DNA of 64,000 nt from Bog-473 sp963745665 (lineage in GTDB: Bacteria; Actinomycetota; Acidimicrobiia; Acidimicrobiales; RAAP-2): positions 2,046,001 to 2,110,000 of the forward strand of contig CAVUYE010000002.1 of the NCBI GenBank assembly GCA_963745665.1. The letters are read 5' to 3'. A program made the position numbers and the translations under genes. Positions 45,676 to 54,851 of the stretch are shown here, piece after piece; the first letter of the stretch is position 1; every line of letters begins with the position of its first letter. The notes under the pieces are model-generated. The model made no database searches and was not told where the DNA came from. It saw nothing but the letters and a program-made list of their open reading frames with translations.

Positions 45676-45763
45676 CGCGCCGGATGGTAGCGGCGTCCAC
45701 TGCCCTTGCCGCACCTCCGCAGCCAGATCGCCGCGCTCGTGGCCCGTCGTTCCCCGGGCCTCG

Positions 45764-48019
45764 CTACGCGGGAGAATTCGCCTCTTCACCCTCTCCGACG
45801 CGGAGGTCCGAGTCGAGGCGCCGGCGGGCCCGCTCCCGCGCCAGCTCCTTCAGCCGTTCCTGCGAGCTCACCCCGTGCCGGTTGAGGACGCGGCGCCAGC
45901 GCCGGTCCGGGCCGAGCTCCCAGGCGTTGGTCTCGTCGGCGAAGACGAGGTCGAGGATCTCGAAGAGCCGGGACTGCAGCTCGAGGTCTCGCACCGGGAC
46001 GACCACCTCAATCCGGCGATCCAGGTTGCGGCCCATGAGGTCCGCCGAGCCGATGAAGATCTTCAAAGGCAAACCGGGCCCGGCCGCAGGGTCGGCGGGG
46101 GCGCCGCCGAAGCGGTAGATCCGCGAATGCTCGAGGAAGTTGCCCACGATGGAGCGCACCCGGATGCGCTCGGACAGCTCTGGGATGCCGGGTCGGAGCC
46201 GGCACAGGCCGCGCACGGCCAGATCGATCTCGACGCCGGCGCCGGAGGCCCGGTAGAGGGCGTCGATCATGCTGGCGTCGGTGAGGCCGTTGAGCTTCAT
46301 GACGATGCGGCCGGCCGGTCCCGCTTCGGCCTGCTCCTCGATCATGGCGTGGATGCGCTTGCGCACCGTCACGGGCGACACGAGGATCTGGCGGTAGTCG
46401 GCGTGGCGGGAGAACCCCGTCAGGTAGTTGAAGAGCTCGCCCACGTCGGCGCCGATCTCGGGGTCCGACGTCAACAGCCCGAGGTCCTCGTAGATGCGCG
46501 CCGTCTTGGAGTTGTAGTTCCCCGTGCCCACGTGGCAGTAGTGCCGCACGCCATCGTCCTCGCGGCGCAGCACCAGCGCGGTCTTTGAATGCGTCTTGAG
46601 GCCGACGATGCCGTAGACGACGTGGACGCCCACTTCTTCGAGCGCGCGGGCCCAGCCGATGTTCGCCTCTTCGTCGAAGCGCGCCTTCAACTCGACGATG
46701 GCGGCCACCTGCTTTCCGTTCTCGGCGGCCTGAATCAGCGACTGCACGATCGGGCTGTCGCCGCCGGTGCGGTACAGGGTCTGCTTGATCCCGAGCACCG
46801 CCGGGTCTTCGGCGGCCTGCGCCACGAAGGCCTCGACCGAGGTGGCGAACGAGTCGTAGGGGTGGTGCACCAGCACGTCGCGCTCGCGCAGAAGGGCGAA
46901 GAACTCGGCCGGATCGTGGGCGACCTGGCCCAGCCGGGGCGGGGTCATCGGCGTCCAGGTCTCGCCGTGCAGGTCGGGGCGGTCCAACGCGTAGACGCCC
47001 CACAACCCAGCCAGGTCCAGGGGGGCGCCGACCCGGAAGACACCGTCTGCCCCGACCTCGAGCTCGGTGGCCAGCAGGTCGGCCAGGTCCTGGCCCATGT
47101 CGGCTTCGATCTCGAGCCGGAGCGCCTTGCCGAAGCGGCGACGGCGCAGCTCCATTTCGATGGCGACCAGCAGGTCGTCCGCCTCGTCCTCCTCGAGCAC
47201 CAGGTCGGCGTTGCGGGTGACCCGGAAGGCGTGATGGTGGCCGATGGTCATGCCCGGGAACAGGGAGTCCAGATGGGCCGCGATGACCTGCTCGAGCGGG
47301 ACGAAGCGCTCGCCGTCGGGCATGACCACGAAGCGGGGCAGCGCCGGTGGCACCTTGACCCGGGCGATGCGGCCTTCGCCTGACGTCGGGTCCTGCACCT
47401 CGACGACCAGGTTGAGCGACAGGTTCGAGATGTAGGGGAAGGGGTGGCCGGGGTCGACGGCCAGCGGGGTCAGCACCGGGTAGATCTGGCGCTGGAAGAC
47501 GTCGACGAGGTGGGCGCGGTCATCGTCGTCGAGCGAGGACCAGCTGGCGAAGCGGATGCCCGCCTCGGCCAGGCCCGGCACGATGAGGTCCAAGAAGATG
47601 TGGTCCTCGCGCCGGACCAGCTCCTCCACCCGGGCCCTGATCATGGTCAGCTGCTCACCGGGACGCAGGCCGTCGACCGATCGGGTACGCACGCCGGCGG
47701 CGACCTGGTCCTCGAGTGCGGCGACCCGGATTTGGTAGAACTCGTCGAGCAGCTCGGAGAAGATCGCCAGAAACTTGACCCGCTCCAGCAGCGGTACGCC
47801 GTCGTCCTCGGCCAGGTCGAGCAGGCGGGAGCCGAAGTCGAGGCGCGACTGCTCACGGTTGGTGAAGCGCTGGTACCCGAAGGCTTCGATCTGCTGGTAG
47901 GTCGGCGGGTTGGGGCGCTCGACCTCCTCCGCGACCAGCCCGTCGGAGAGCGGGCCATCCGTCGTGACCTGGGGCTCCGGCTGCGCCTGGGGTTGGTGCT
48001 GAGGCTGGGTCTGGGTCAT
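45764..48019 (-). CDS. ppk1: Polyphosphate kinase 1
   Basis: Reversibly makes polyphosphate from ATP. 751 aa. Domains in order: N (REQSRLDFGSRLLDLAEDD), H (LDPGHPFPYISNLSLNL-like region, here VDPGHPFPYISNLSLNL), C1 with the autophosphorylated His in GLKTHSKTALV and HVGTGNYN, and C2 with IGSADLMGRNLDRRIEV. ATG 48019; the N-terminus is a short Gln/Pro repeat. Divergent from a SEDS gene. Confidence 0.95.
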   Translation of the reverse strand: MTQTQPQHQPQAQPEPQVTTDGPLSDGLVAEEVERPNPPTYQQIEAFGYQRFTNREQSRLDFGSRLLDLAEDDGVPLLERVKFLAIFSELLDEFYQIRVAALEDQVAAGVRTRSVDGLRPGEQLTMIRARVEELVRREDHIFLDLIVPGLAEAGIRFASWSSLDDDDRAHLVDVFQRQIYPVLTPLAVDPGHPFPYISNLSLNLVVEVQDPTSGEGRIARVKVPPALPRFVVMPDGERFVPLEQVIAAHLDSLFPGMTIGHHHAFRVTRNADLVLEEDEADDLLVAIEMELRRRRFGKALRLEIEADMGQDLADLLATELEVGADGVFRVGAPLDLAGLWGVYALDRPDLHGETWTPMTPPRLGQVAHDPAEFFALLRERDVLVHHPYDSFATSVEAFVAQAAEDPAVLGIKQTLYRTGGDSPIVQSLIQAAENGKQVAAIVELKARFDEEANIGWARALEEVGVHVVYGIVGLKTHSKTALVLRREDDGVRHYCHVGTGNYNSKTARIYEDLGLLTSDPEIGADVGELFNYLTGFSRHADYRQILVSPVTVRKRIHAMIEEQAEAGPAGRIVMKLNGLTDASMIDALYRASGAGVEIDLAVRGLCRLRPGIPELSERIRVRSIVGNFLEHSRIYRFGGAPADPAAGPGLPLKIFIGSADLMGRNLDRRIEVVVPVRDLELQSRLFEILDLVFADETNAWELGPDRRWRRVLNRHGVSSQERLKELARERARRRLDSDLRVGEGEEANSPA

Positions 48020-48061
48020 GGGAAGGGGTGCGGCGGGCCGCGCCCGAGGCGGGCCGTCCCC

Positions 48062-49476
48062 ATGAATCCTACCCCCCACCACTACGATTCGCCCGTGCCG
48101 TCCGCCGTGCGCCGCAGCCCATTTCCGCGCTACGTCTTCGGCCCCAAGCCGAAGCGGCGGACCGAACTGGGGCTCCTCCTCTTCGCTGCGTTCCTGATTG
48201 TGGCGCTGTACATCATTGCGGTCCTGGGGCAGAAGTCGAAGATCCCCGACAACATCGGGGCCTTCCTCGGCATCGTCCTCGGGCTCGCGCTCGTGGCCCA
48301 CCTGGCCAACCGCTGGCTGGCCCCGAACGCCAACGCGGTGATCCTCCCGCTGGCCGTCCTGCTGAACGGAATCGGCTACGTGGTCATCGCCCGCTGGGAC
48401 CCGGGGCAGGCCCAGGGCCAGGCGGCGTGGGCAGCCCTCGGCGTGATGCTCTACGTCTTGACGTTGCTGGTCGTCCGCTACTCGCGCGACCTGGAGCGCT
48501 ACCGCTATCTGTTGCTGTTGGTGGCCGGAATTTTCTGGTGGCGCCGCTGTTCTTCTCCCCTATTTACGGGGCGCGTCTCTGGGTGCACTTCGGCAGCCTC
48601 TCCTTCCAGCCCATCGAGTTCTCCAAGATCCTGCTGTGCATCTTCTTCGCGTCGTACTTCGCGGAGAACAAGGAGATGCTCTCGATCCCGACGGCCCAGA
48701 TCGGCAACCGGCTCTATCTCGACCCCCGGCCGCTGATCCCGATCCTGGTGGCCTGGGGCGCCGCCATGGCGGTGATCGGGCTCGAGGACGACATCGGCTT
48801 CGCCGCCCTGCTGTTCGTCCTCTTCATCGGGCTGCTCTGGGTGGCCACCGGGCGCGTCGGCTATCTGGTGCTCGGGCTCGTGCTTTTCGGTATCGGCGCC
48901 TATATCGCGGCACGATACTTCGGCCAGGTCCATCTACGGGTAGAGCAGTGGCAGAACCCGTGGCCGACAGTGAAGAACCCTGACAACACCCAGCTGAGCA
49001 TCGCCTGGTACAGCCTGGGGGACGGCGGCATCGGGGGGACCGGCCTCGGGTTGGCCCCCCACTACGTCGGGACCGTCCCGGAGCTGACGAGCGACATGAT
49101 CTTCGCCGCCATCGGGACCGAGATGGGCCTCGTCGGCTGTGCCGCCGTCGTCATGGCCTTCATCCTTCTGGTCGGCTCGGGCTTCCGGGTGGCCCAGACG
49201 GCGCGCTCGGACTTCTCACGCCTCATGGCGACGGGACTGACGTTGATACTGGGGTTCCAGGCCTTCTTCATCATGGCGGGGGTGGTGCGGCTGTTGCCCT
49301 TCACCGGCATCACCCTGCCGTTCGTCGCCTACGGCGGGTCCTCACTGTTGGCCAACTACGTCCTGATCGCGCTGATGCTGCGCATCTCGGACGAGGGGGC
49401 GGTGGCGCAGGCCGAGATGCAGGCCGCCGGTGCGGCAGCAGCACCGGGCGAACGTCCCATGGTTCCGGCGCGCTGA
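48062..49476 (+). CDS. SEDS peptidoglycan polymerase, long actinobacterial type (one apparent frameshift)
   Basis: SEDS proteins polymerise lipid II glycan strands at the membrane. The long N-terminal helical region (TELGLLLFAAFLIVALYIIA) and the core SFQPIEFSKILLCIFFASYF, LEDDIGFAALLFVLFIGLLW, TVPELTSDMIFAAIGTEMGL and TLPFVAYGGSSLLANYVLIA resemble M. tuberculosis RodA (469 aa). One base is lost near 48533 (after GIF), and correcting it gives 1416 nt, 471 aa. ATG 48062, 42 bases from the ppk1 start. FtsW is the alternative assignment. Confidence 0.88.
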
Positions 49477-49498
49477 CCTAATCAACTCTCCAACGGCC

Positions 49499-50359
49499 CT
49501 AACTCTCCAACGGCAGCGCGTCGCCCTCGGCCGCGCCGCGCTCGGCCTTGCCCGGCAGGCCGCGCACGAGGCCAATCATCATGACCGCGATGGCGGCGCC
49601 GGCGATCGGCCCGACGATGTAGAGCCACCAGCCGGTGAAGTCCCCCGACACCAGGTCGGGGCCGAGCGAGCGAGCCGGGTTCATGGAGGCGCCGCTGATC
49701 GGACTGGCGAAGAGGCCGAGCAGCGCCACCGTCGATCCCACCGCAAGGGCGGCGTTGTGGCCGATGCTGCGGTAGCCGGTGGCCGTGTTGAGGATCACCG
49801 TCACCAAGATGGCGGTGAGGATGGTTTCCATGACCAGTGATCGCCACTCCCCGCCCGGCTTGGCGATCGGATAGGTGCCGCCCGAGGAGATGTGGCCGTA
49901 CATGAGCTGCAGTACCAGCGCGGCTGCGACCGCACCGGCTAGCTGGACGGCGATGTAGGGCACCGCCCAAATGGCCTTGAAGACACGGCGGGCGGTGAAG
50001 GCCAGCGTGACCGCCGGGTTGATGTGCAGGCCCGACAACGGGCCCAGCGCGTAGATCATGGCCATCACGATGGCCCCCGGGGCAATCACGGCAGCGGTGC
50101 GGCTGATGGGCCCGCCGCCGGCGTAGTGGTTGATCACGCCAGAGCCGGCGGCGACCGTGACGAGGATGAAGGTGCCGACGAACTCGACGATGAGCCGTAT
50201 GCCGAGCGGGCGGTGCTTGAGCGTGTCCTCGCTGAAGCGGATCATGAAGCGGTCGCCCAGCATCGAGTCTCTCTCGAGGTCGATCTCGCTCGTCGTGAGG
50301 GGCTCGCCGGGGTGACCGCCCGTGGACGGGGGCGGGGGCGGGGGCGGGGCCACCGTCAT
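49499..50359 (-). CDS. Aquaporin/MIP-family channel
   Basis: 286 aa. Six helices with two NPA boxes, SGLHINPAVTLAF and GASMNPARSLGPD, and the typical AHFNPA-like spacing. The N-terminus has seven prolines and an acidic stretch before the first helix. The selectivity residues look water-type rather than glycerol-type, which I infer only roughly. ATG 50359 overlaps the monooxygenase stop as ATGA. Confidence 0.9.
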   Translation of the reverse strand: MTVAPPPPPPPSTGGHPGEPLTTSEIDLERDSMLGDRFMIRFSEDTLKHRPLGIRLIVEFVGTFILVTVAAGSGVINHYAGGGPISRTAAVIAPGAIVMAMIYALGPLSGLHINPAVTLAFTARRVFKAIWAVPYIAVQLAGAVAAALVLQLMYGHISSGGTYPIAKPGGEWRSLVMETILTAILVTVILNTATGYRSIGHNAALAVGSTVALLGLFASPISGASMNPARSLGPDLVSGDFTGWWLYIVGPIAGAAIAVMMIGLVRGLPGKAERGAAEGDALPLES

Positions 50360-50721
50360 GATTCTCCTGCCTGGCTGCCCCGTGCGCCGTCCGAACCGCC
50401 GGCCACCTCATAGGACCAGAGCTCGGAGGACACCGAGACCGGTCCGCCGTGGGGTGAGGGCCGATCGGCCCCGGCGTGGCCGTGGGCGAAGGCGGGCGAC
50501 GACACCCACTTCTGGAACGACTCCTCGTCGCGCCAGCGGGTGACCACCAGCCACTGCAGGCGGTCGTCGGTGGGGCGGAGCAGCTCGAAGCCCTCGAAGC
50601 CGTCCTGGTCGTCGACAGCTCCGGCCCGCGCCGCGAACCGGCGGGCCAGTTCGTCGCCCGAGTTCTCCGGCACGGTGATGGCGTTGATCTTGATCACGGT
50701 CCGACTGTCACCATTGGGCAT
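50356..50721 (-). CDS. Antibiotic-biosynthesis/heme monooxygenase (ABM) domain protein
   Basis: 121 aa. VIKINAITVPENSGDELARR, then DGFEGFELLRPTDDRLQWLV and TRWRDEESFQKWVSSPAF match the HmoA/MhuD-like dimeric beta-barrel fold. Members degrade heme or oxidise small molecules. The C-terminal 15 residues are Gly/Ser-rich. ATG 50721. It is coupled to the aquaporin gene. Confidence 0.88.
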   Translation of the reverse strand: MPNGDSRTVIKINAITVPENSGDELARRFAARAGAVDDQDGFEGFELLRPTDDRLQWLVVTRWRDEESFQKWVSSPAFAHGHAGADRPSPHGGPVSVSSELWSYEVAGGSDGARGSQAGES

Positions 50722-50875
50722 GGGCACCTCACTGGGTTGGGATGTTGCGCCAATCCTCCCAGGTCCACCCACTCTGACACCACCCCTCGTTGTCCGAGAA
50801 CTGCGGCGAGTGCTGCGTTGTCGCCCAAGACGGCACAAACCGAGCTCAGGACACAGTCACTCGTATGCTCAGTAC

Positions 50876-51235
50876 GTGGGACTCGAATGGGAGCAGATAA
50901 ACGTCGACGCGCAGGATGCGGTGACACTCGGCCGCTGGTGGCAACAAGCGCTCGGGTGGGTTGTGATCAACGACGCGCCCGACGAGTTCGAGATACGACC
51001 GAGCGAAGATCGTCTTCCGGGACTTCTGTTCGTTCCGGTACCTGAGGGCAAGTCGTGCAAGAACCGGCTTCACCTCGACCTCCGGCCAGAGGACCAAGAC
51101 GCCGAGATCGAACGGCTCGTGTCCCTCGGCGCGACACATGTCGATGTCGGGCAAGGCACCCAAACGTGGGTCGTGTTGGCTGACCCTGAAGGGAATGAGT
51201 TCTGCGTTCTTGGCTCTCGGGAGAAGCGGCACTGA
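50876..51235 (+). CDS. VOC-superfamily (glyoxalase-like) protein
   Basis: 119 aa from GTG 50876. INVDAQDAVTLGRWWQQALG, RLHLDLRPEDQDAEIERLVS, LGATHVDVGQG and WVVLADPEGNEFCVL are typical of glyoxalase/bleomycin-resistance/dioxygenase-like folds. His in HLDL and Glu in GNEF may bind metal. GC content and codon use are somewhat lower than in neighbours (more ATG/AAC-rich wobble), a weak hint of transfer. Confidence 0.85.
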   Translation: MGLEWEQINVDAQDAVTLGRWWQQALGWVVINDAPDEFEIRPSEDRLPGLLFVPVPEGKSCKNRLHLDLRPEDQDAEIERLVSLGATHVDVGQGTQTWVVLADPEGNEFCVLGSREKRH

Positions 51236-51294
51236 GCGGGCGTCCTGGGGTGCCCGCGCTGCCAGCTCGACAGCCTCCGTCCAGGTCGATCAGG

Positions 51295-51789
51295 TCAGAT
51301 CTCGATCGGCGGCGCGGCGTCGGTGATCGGCGCGACGTCGCCCAGGTCATCGAGCAGGCGCTCGTCCGCCAGGATCGGCGCCGGCACCGGCATGCGCAGC
51401 GCCAGCACGATGCCGTCGGAGGGGCGGCAGTCGACCCGCACGCGCCCGGTCGAGGTCATGAGATCCAGCTCGGCCAGCAGGTTGCCCTCGTCGCGACCGA
51501 CCAGACGCACGGCGATCACGTCGATGCGCGCCTGCTGCAGCACCTGCATGAAGAGCTCGTGCGTCATGGGCCGGCGCGAGTCCATGCGTCGGAGCGCCTG
51601 GGCCATGGCGGTGCCCTCCGGGAGGCCGACCGGGAAGACCAGCGCCCGCATCGGGGGCTCTGACTCCACCAGGGTGACGGCCGGGTAGGGCGAGGGCAGA
51701 TCCATCGAGACGTCCTCGACGTCCATGACCCGGAACGCCGGCGGGAGCGGAGCCACCGGTGGTTCAGGCTGCGGCTGCACGTCGGTCAT
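51295..51789 (-). CDS. Bifunctional nuclease family (DUF151) protein
   Basis: 164 aa. Core VTLVESEPPMRALVFPVGLP, MTHELFMQVLQQ, and VDCRPSDGIVLALRMPVP match the BFN/DUF151 domain; SDGIVLALR is the usual signature. An acidic tail follows. ATG 51789 overlaps the rodA stop as ATGA. Its biochemical role in actinobacteria is not settled. Confidence 0.9.
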   Translation of the reverse strand: MTDVQPQPEPPVAPLPPAFRVMDVEDVSMDLPSPYPAVTLVESEPPMRALVFPVGLPEGTAMAQALRRMDSRRPMTHELFMQVLQQARIDVIAVRLVGRDEGNLLAELDLMTSTGRVRVDCRPSDGIVLALRMPVPAPILADERLLDDLGDVAPITDAAPPIEI

Positions 51790-52937
51790 CGGAACTTCCG
51801 TCGCGCGCCCACACTCAGGGCCAGGCCGACCACGGCGAAGAACACCAGGACGGCCGTCCCGCCGTAGCTGAGGAACGGGAGCGGGATACCGGTGATTGGC
51901 ATGATCCCCATGGTCATCCCGGCGTTTTGGAAGACGCTGAAAGAAATGAAGGCGAACAGGCCGGCGCAGATCAGGCGCCCGAAGGTGTCCCGTGCCACCA
52001 CGGCCGCGTGCAGCACCCGCCAGGCGATCACCCCGAGGAGGAACAGGACGCCGACGGAGCCGACGAAACCCAGCTGTTCGCCCACCGCGGTGAAGATGAA
52101 GTCGGTCTGCTGCTCGGGCACGTAGCCGAGATTGGTCTCGACGCCGTGTCCGATGCCGGACCCCAAGATGCCGCCCGAACCGATGGCGTTCTCCGCCTGC
52201 TGCCTGTTGTAGATCGACTCCTGCACGAAGGGATTCGTGCTGTGCGAGTTCGGGTTCAAGAACGTGGTCAGACGGGCGATCTGATAGTGGTGCAGCAGGC
52301 CCGTCTCAACTGCCGCGAATGCCACGAACACGGTGCCCACGAGCAGCATGATCAGGATCCTGATGGGCAGGCCGGCCACGGCCAGCAACACCAGGAGGAC
52401 GATGACCATGATCATCGCAGTTCCGAGGTCCGGCTGGACGAGCACCAGGGCGATGGGAATTCCGGCCATGAGCAACAACTTGAAGACGTCGCGCCAGGTC
52501 AGGCCCTCTTCGTCGCGGCGCGCGCAATACGTCGCCACCGCCAGGATCAGGGCCAGCACGGCGAACTCCGATGGTTGGAGCTGCAGAGGACCGACGCTGA
52601 ACCAGCGCGCCGCACCCTGGGCACTGCTCCCAACCGCGAACACGCCGAGGAGGGCCAGCACGATCAGCCAGTAGAGGATGTTGGCGATCGGTTCGAGCCG
52701 CCGGTAGTCGATCAAGGCGACCACGACCATGGTGATGACGCCCAGGACGACGAAGAGTCCCTGTTTCTTCAAGAAGGTCTTCGGGTCCTCGCCCTGGGCC
52801 AACAGGGTGCCGCGGGTGGCCGTGTAGACCATCACCACACCGATGGCCGACACCATCAAGGTGGCGACGAGGAGGATCACGTCGAACGGAGGCACGCTGC
52901 GCCGGGAGGCAACGTGTGTTCGGGCGAGTGTGGTCAT
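51786..52937 (-). CDS. rodA: SEDS peptidoglycan polymerase RodA
   Basis: 383 aa, ten helices. PLQLQPSEFAVLALILAVAT, LVQPDLGTAMIMVIVLLVLL, IGHGVETNLGYVPEQQTDFI, FTAVGEQLGFVG and IPLPFLSYGGTAVLVFFAVV are RodA/FtsW signatures with the catalytic Asp region QPDLGTA. ATG 52937. Divergent from mscS by 29 bases; overlaps the bifunctional-nuclease gene. Confidence 0.92.
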   Translation of the reverse strand: MTTLARTHVASRRSVPPFDVILLVATLMVSAIGVVMVYTATRGTLLAQGEDPKTFLKKQGLFVVLGVITMVVVALIDYRRLEPIANILYWLIVLALLGVFAVGSSAQGAARWFSVGPLQLQPSEFAVLALILAVATYCARRDEEGLTWRDVFKLLLMAGIPIALVLVQPDLGTAMIMVIVLLVLLAVAGLPIRILIMLLVGTVFVAFAAVETGLLHHYQIARLTTFLNPNSHSTNPFVQESIYNRQQAENAIGSGGILGSGIGHGVETNLGYVPEQQTDFIFTAVGEQLGFVGSVGVLFLLGVIAWRVLHAAVVARDTFGRLICAGLFAFISFSVFQNAGMTMGIMPITGIPLPFLSYGGTAVLVFFAVVGLALSVGARRKFR

Positions 52938-52966
52938 AAGGCGGATTCGGGGACAGAATACCGGCC

Positions 52967-53932
52967 GTGACCTCACTCTCCCTGGCGCCGCTTCCTGCCC
53001 TGGTGGGCACCCTCGGCTCGGCGAGCAGCACGGATCAAGTCGACCAGGGCGGGGGCTGGCTCTACCACCTCCTGACCAAACTCGGCGTCAGCCCGGACAC
53101 GGCCTCGACGGTCACGGACCTGATCGTGCGCCCGCTGGCCATACTGATCGTGATCGCCATCGCATTGATCGCGGCCTGGCTGGGGAGCCGGTTCATCCGG
53201 CACCTCCTCGAACGCGTGGCGAACCAGGCCGCCAACCGCTCCGGCTCGACCCGCGCCGGCGCCCGGGTCGCGACCATGTCCGGCGTCGTGGCCAACGTCT
53301 GGCGCTTCTTCGTCTTCGTCGTGGCAGGCGCCATCGTGCTGGGCATGCTCGGCATCAACCTGACACCACTGCTGGCCAGCGCCACCATTATCGGTGCCAC
53401 GCTCGGCTTCGGCGCACAGCAGATCGTGCGCGACTACTTCTCGGGCATCCTCATGACCATGGAGGACCAGTACAACATCGGCGACTCGGTGACCGTCGGC
53501 GGCCAGACCGGTGTGGTGGAGGAAGTGACCATGCGCCTGACCCGCTTCCGTGGCGTGGACGGCACCATCTTCGTCATTCCCAACGGCGACATCCGCCTCG
53601 TCGGCAACCTCTCGCGCGGCTGGGCCCGAGCCATCGTCGACCTCACTCTGCCCGGCAACGCCGCGGCCGACCTCGAGACGGTGCGCGGCGTGATCGCCGC
53701 CGCGGCGCACGATGTGGCGACGAGCCCCACCTTCGCCGGGCACTGCACCGAACCGCCCACCGTGGTCGGCGTGCAATCGGCCGATGGCTCGACGATCACG
53801 CTGCGCGTGGCGCTGCTGACCGTGCCGTCACAGCGCGACCCGCTGACCCGCGCGCTGCGTGAGGCAGCACTCGAGGCGTTGGCCAAGGCTTCGATCTGGC
53901 CCACGTCGCACCAGGCCGACCCTGCGCCCTGA
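52967..53932 (+). CDS. mscS: Mechanosensitive channel, MscS family
   Basis: 321 aa from GTG 52967. N-terminal exported or loop region, TM helices RPLAILIVIAIALIAAWLG and NVWRFFVFVVAGAIVLGML, pore-lining TM3 SATIIGATLGFGAQQIVRDY, and beta domain GDSVTVGGQTGVVEEVTMRL with VIPNGDI. Releases solutes under membrane tension. Ends 6 bases before the convergent aroE. Confidence 0.93.
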   Translation: MTSLSLAPLPALVGTLGSASSTDQVDQGGGWLYHLLTKLGVSPDTASTVTDLIVRPLAILIVIAIALIAAWLGSRFIRHLLERVANQAANRSGSTRAGARVATMSGVVANVWRFFVFVVAGAIVLGMLGINLTPLLASATIIGATLGFGAQQIVRDYFSGILMTMEDQYNIGDSVTVGGQTGVVEEVTMRLTRFRGVDGTIFVIPNGDIRLVGNLSRGWARAIVDLTLPGNAAADLETVRGVIAAAAHDVATSPTFAGHCTEPPTVVGVQSADGSTITLRVALLTVPSQRDPLTRALREAALEALAKASIWPTSHQADPAP

Positions 53933-53938
53933 GCGGAC

Positions 53939-54826
53939 TTAGCTCGGAGCGGGATCGGCCGCCTCCGCGGCCCGCCACATGGCCTCGACCGGGACCCGCT
54001 CCCCCGTCCACAGTTCGAGTTGCGCTGCGGCCTGGTGCACCAGCATGCCGAGCCCGTCGACCCCCTGCGCACCCGCCGCGGCCGCGGCGAGCAGCCAGGG
54101 CGTCGGGCGGGGGGTGTAGACCAGGTCGGCGGCCACTTGACCGGTCCGGAGCAGCTCCGGCGCCACCAACCAGGGTTGAGCGCCCGGCGGGGAGGCACCC
54201 GCCATGCCGAAGGGGGTGGCGTTGACGACAAGGTCGGCGGCCTGGGCTGCTTCGACCAGGGCGGATTCCCCGGCCGGCACCACCGACCCCACCGGGCCCG
54301 CCAACTCGGCGGCCGTTGCGGCTCGTGCGGGGGTCCGGTTGAGGACCGCCACCTGGCTCGCCCCTGCCTCGGCCAGGGCCAGGACGACCGCCCGGGCCGC
54401 CCCCCCGGCCCCGATGACGAGGCACCGCTTCCCGGCTGGCACGAACGCCGCTCCTCGGGCCAACGACGCCACGAAGCCGGCGCCGTCGGTGTTGGTGCCC
54501 AGCAACACGCCATCCCCGTTGACGATGCAGTTGACCGCACCGAGCCGACGCGCCACAGCGGTGCACTGGTCGACCAACGCTGCAACCTCGGCCTTGTGCG
54601 GCATGGTCACGGACAAGCCGCTGATGTCGGCCCGCCGCATGGTGGCGAGCGCCTCGGCCGCCTGCCCGCGTGGGACGTCGAAAGCCAACGAGCGCCACGT
54701 GTCGCCCAACCCGAGTGCGACGAACGCGGCGTTGTGCAGCAGCGGCGACAGGGAATGGGCGATCGGGCTCCCGATGACCCCGACCAGCCGCGTCGCTGGT
54801 CCAGCGTCTGCCCGCGCCTCGTCCAT
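53939..54826 (-). CDS. aroE: Shikimate dehydrogenase
   Basis: Reduces 3-dehydroshikimate with NADPH in the aromatic pathway. 295 aa from ATG 54826; GTG 54832 and GTG 54865 are alternatives. VGVIGSPIAHSLSPLLHN, catalytic Lys in TMPHKAEV, TNTDGAGF, the NADP loop VIGAGGAARAVV, and LGMLVHQAAAQLELWTG are typical. It follows mltG, as in M. tuberculosis. Confidence 0.94.
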   Translation of the reverse strand: MDEARADAGPATRLVGVIGSPIAHSLSPLLHNAAFVALGLGDTWRSLAFDVPRGQAAEALATMRRADISGLSVTMPHKAEVAALVDQCTAVARRLGAVNCIVNGDGVLLGTNTDGAGFVASLARGAAFVPAGKRCLVIGAGGAARAVVLALAEAGASQVAVLNRTPARAATAAELAGPVGSVVPAGESALVEAAQAADLVVNATPFGMAGASPPGAQPWLVAPELLRTGQVAADLVYTPRPTPWLLAAAAAGAQGVDGLGMLVHQAAAQLELWTGERVPVEAMWRAAEAADPAPS

Positions 54827-54851
54827 GGTCACGAACGGGCCTGCACCGGCC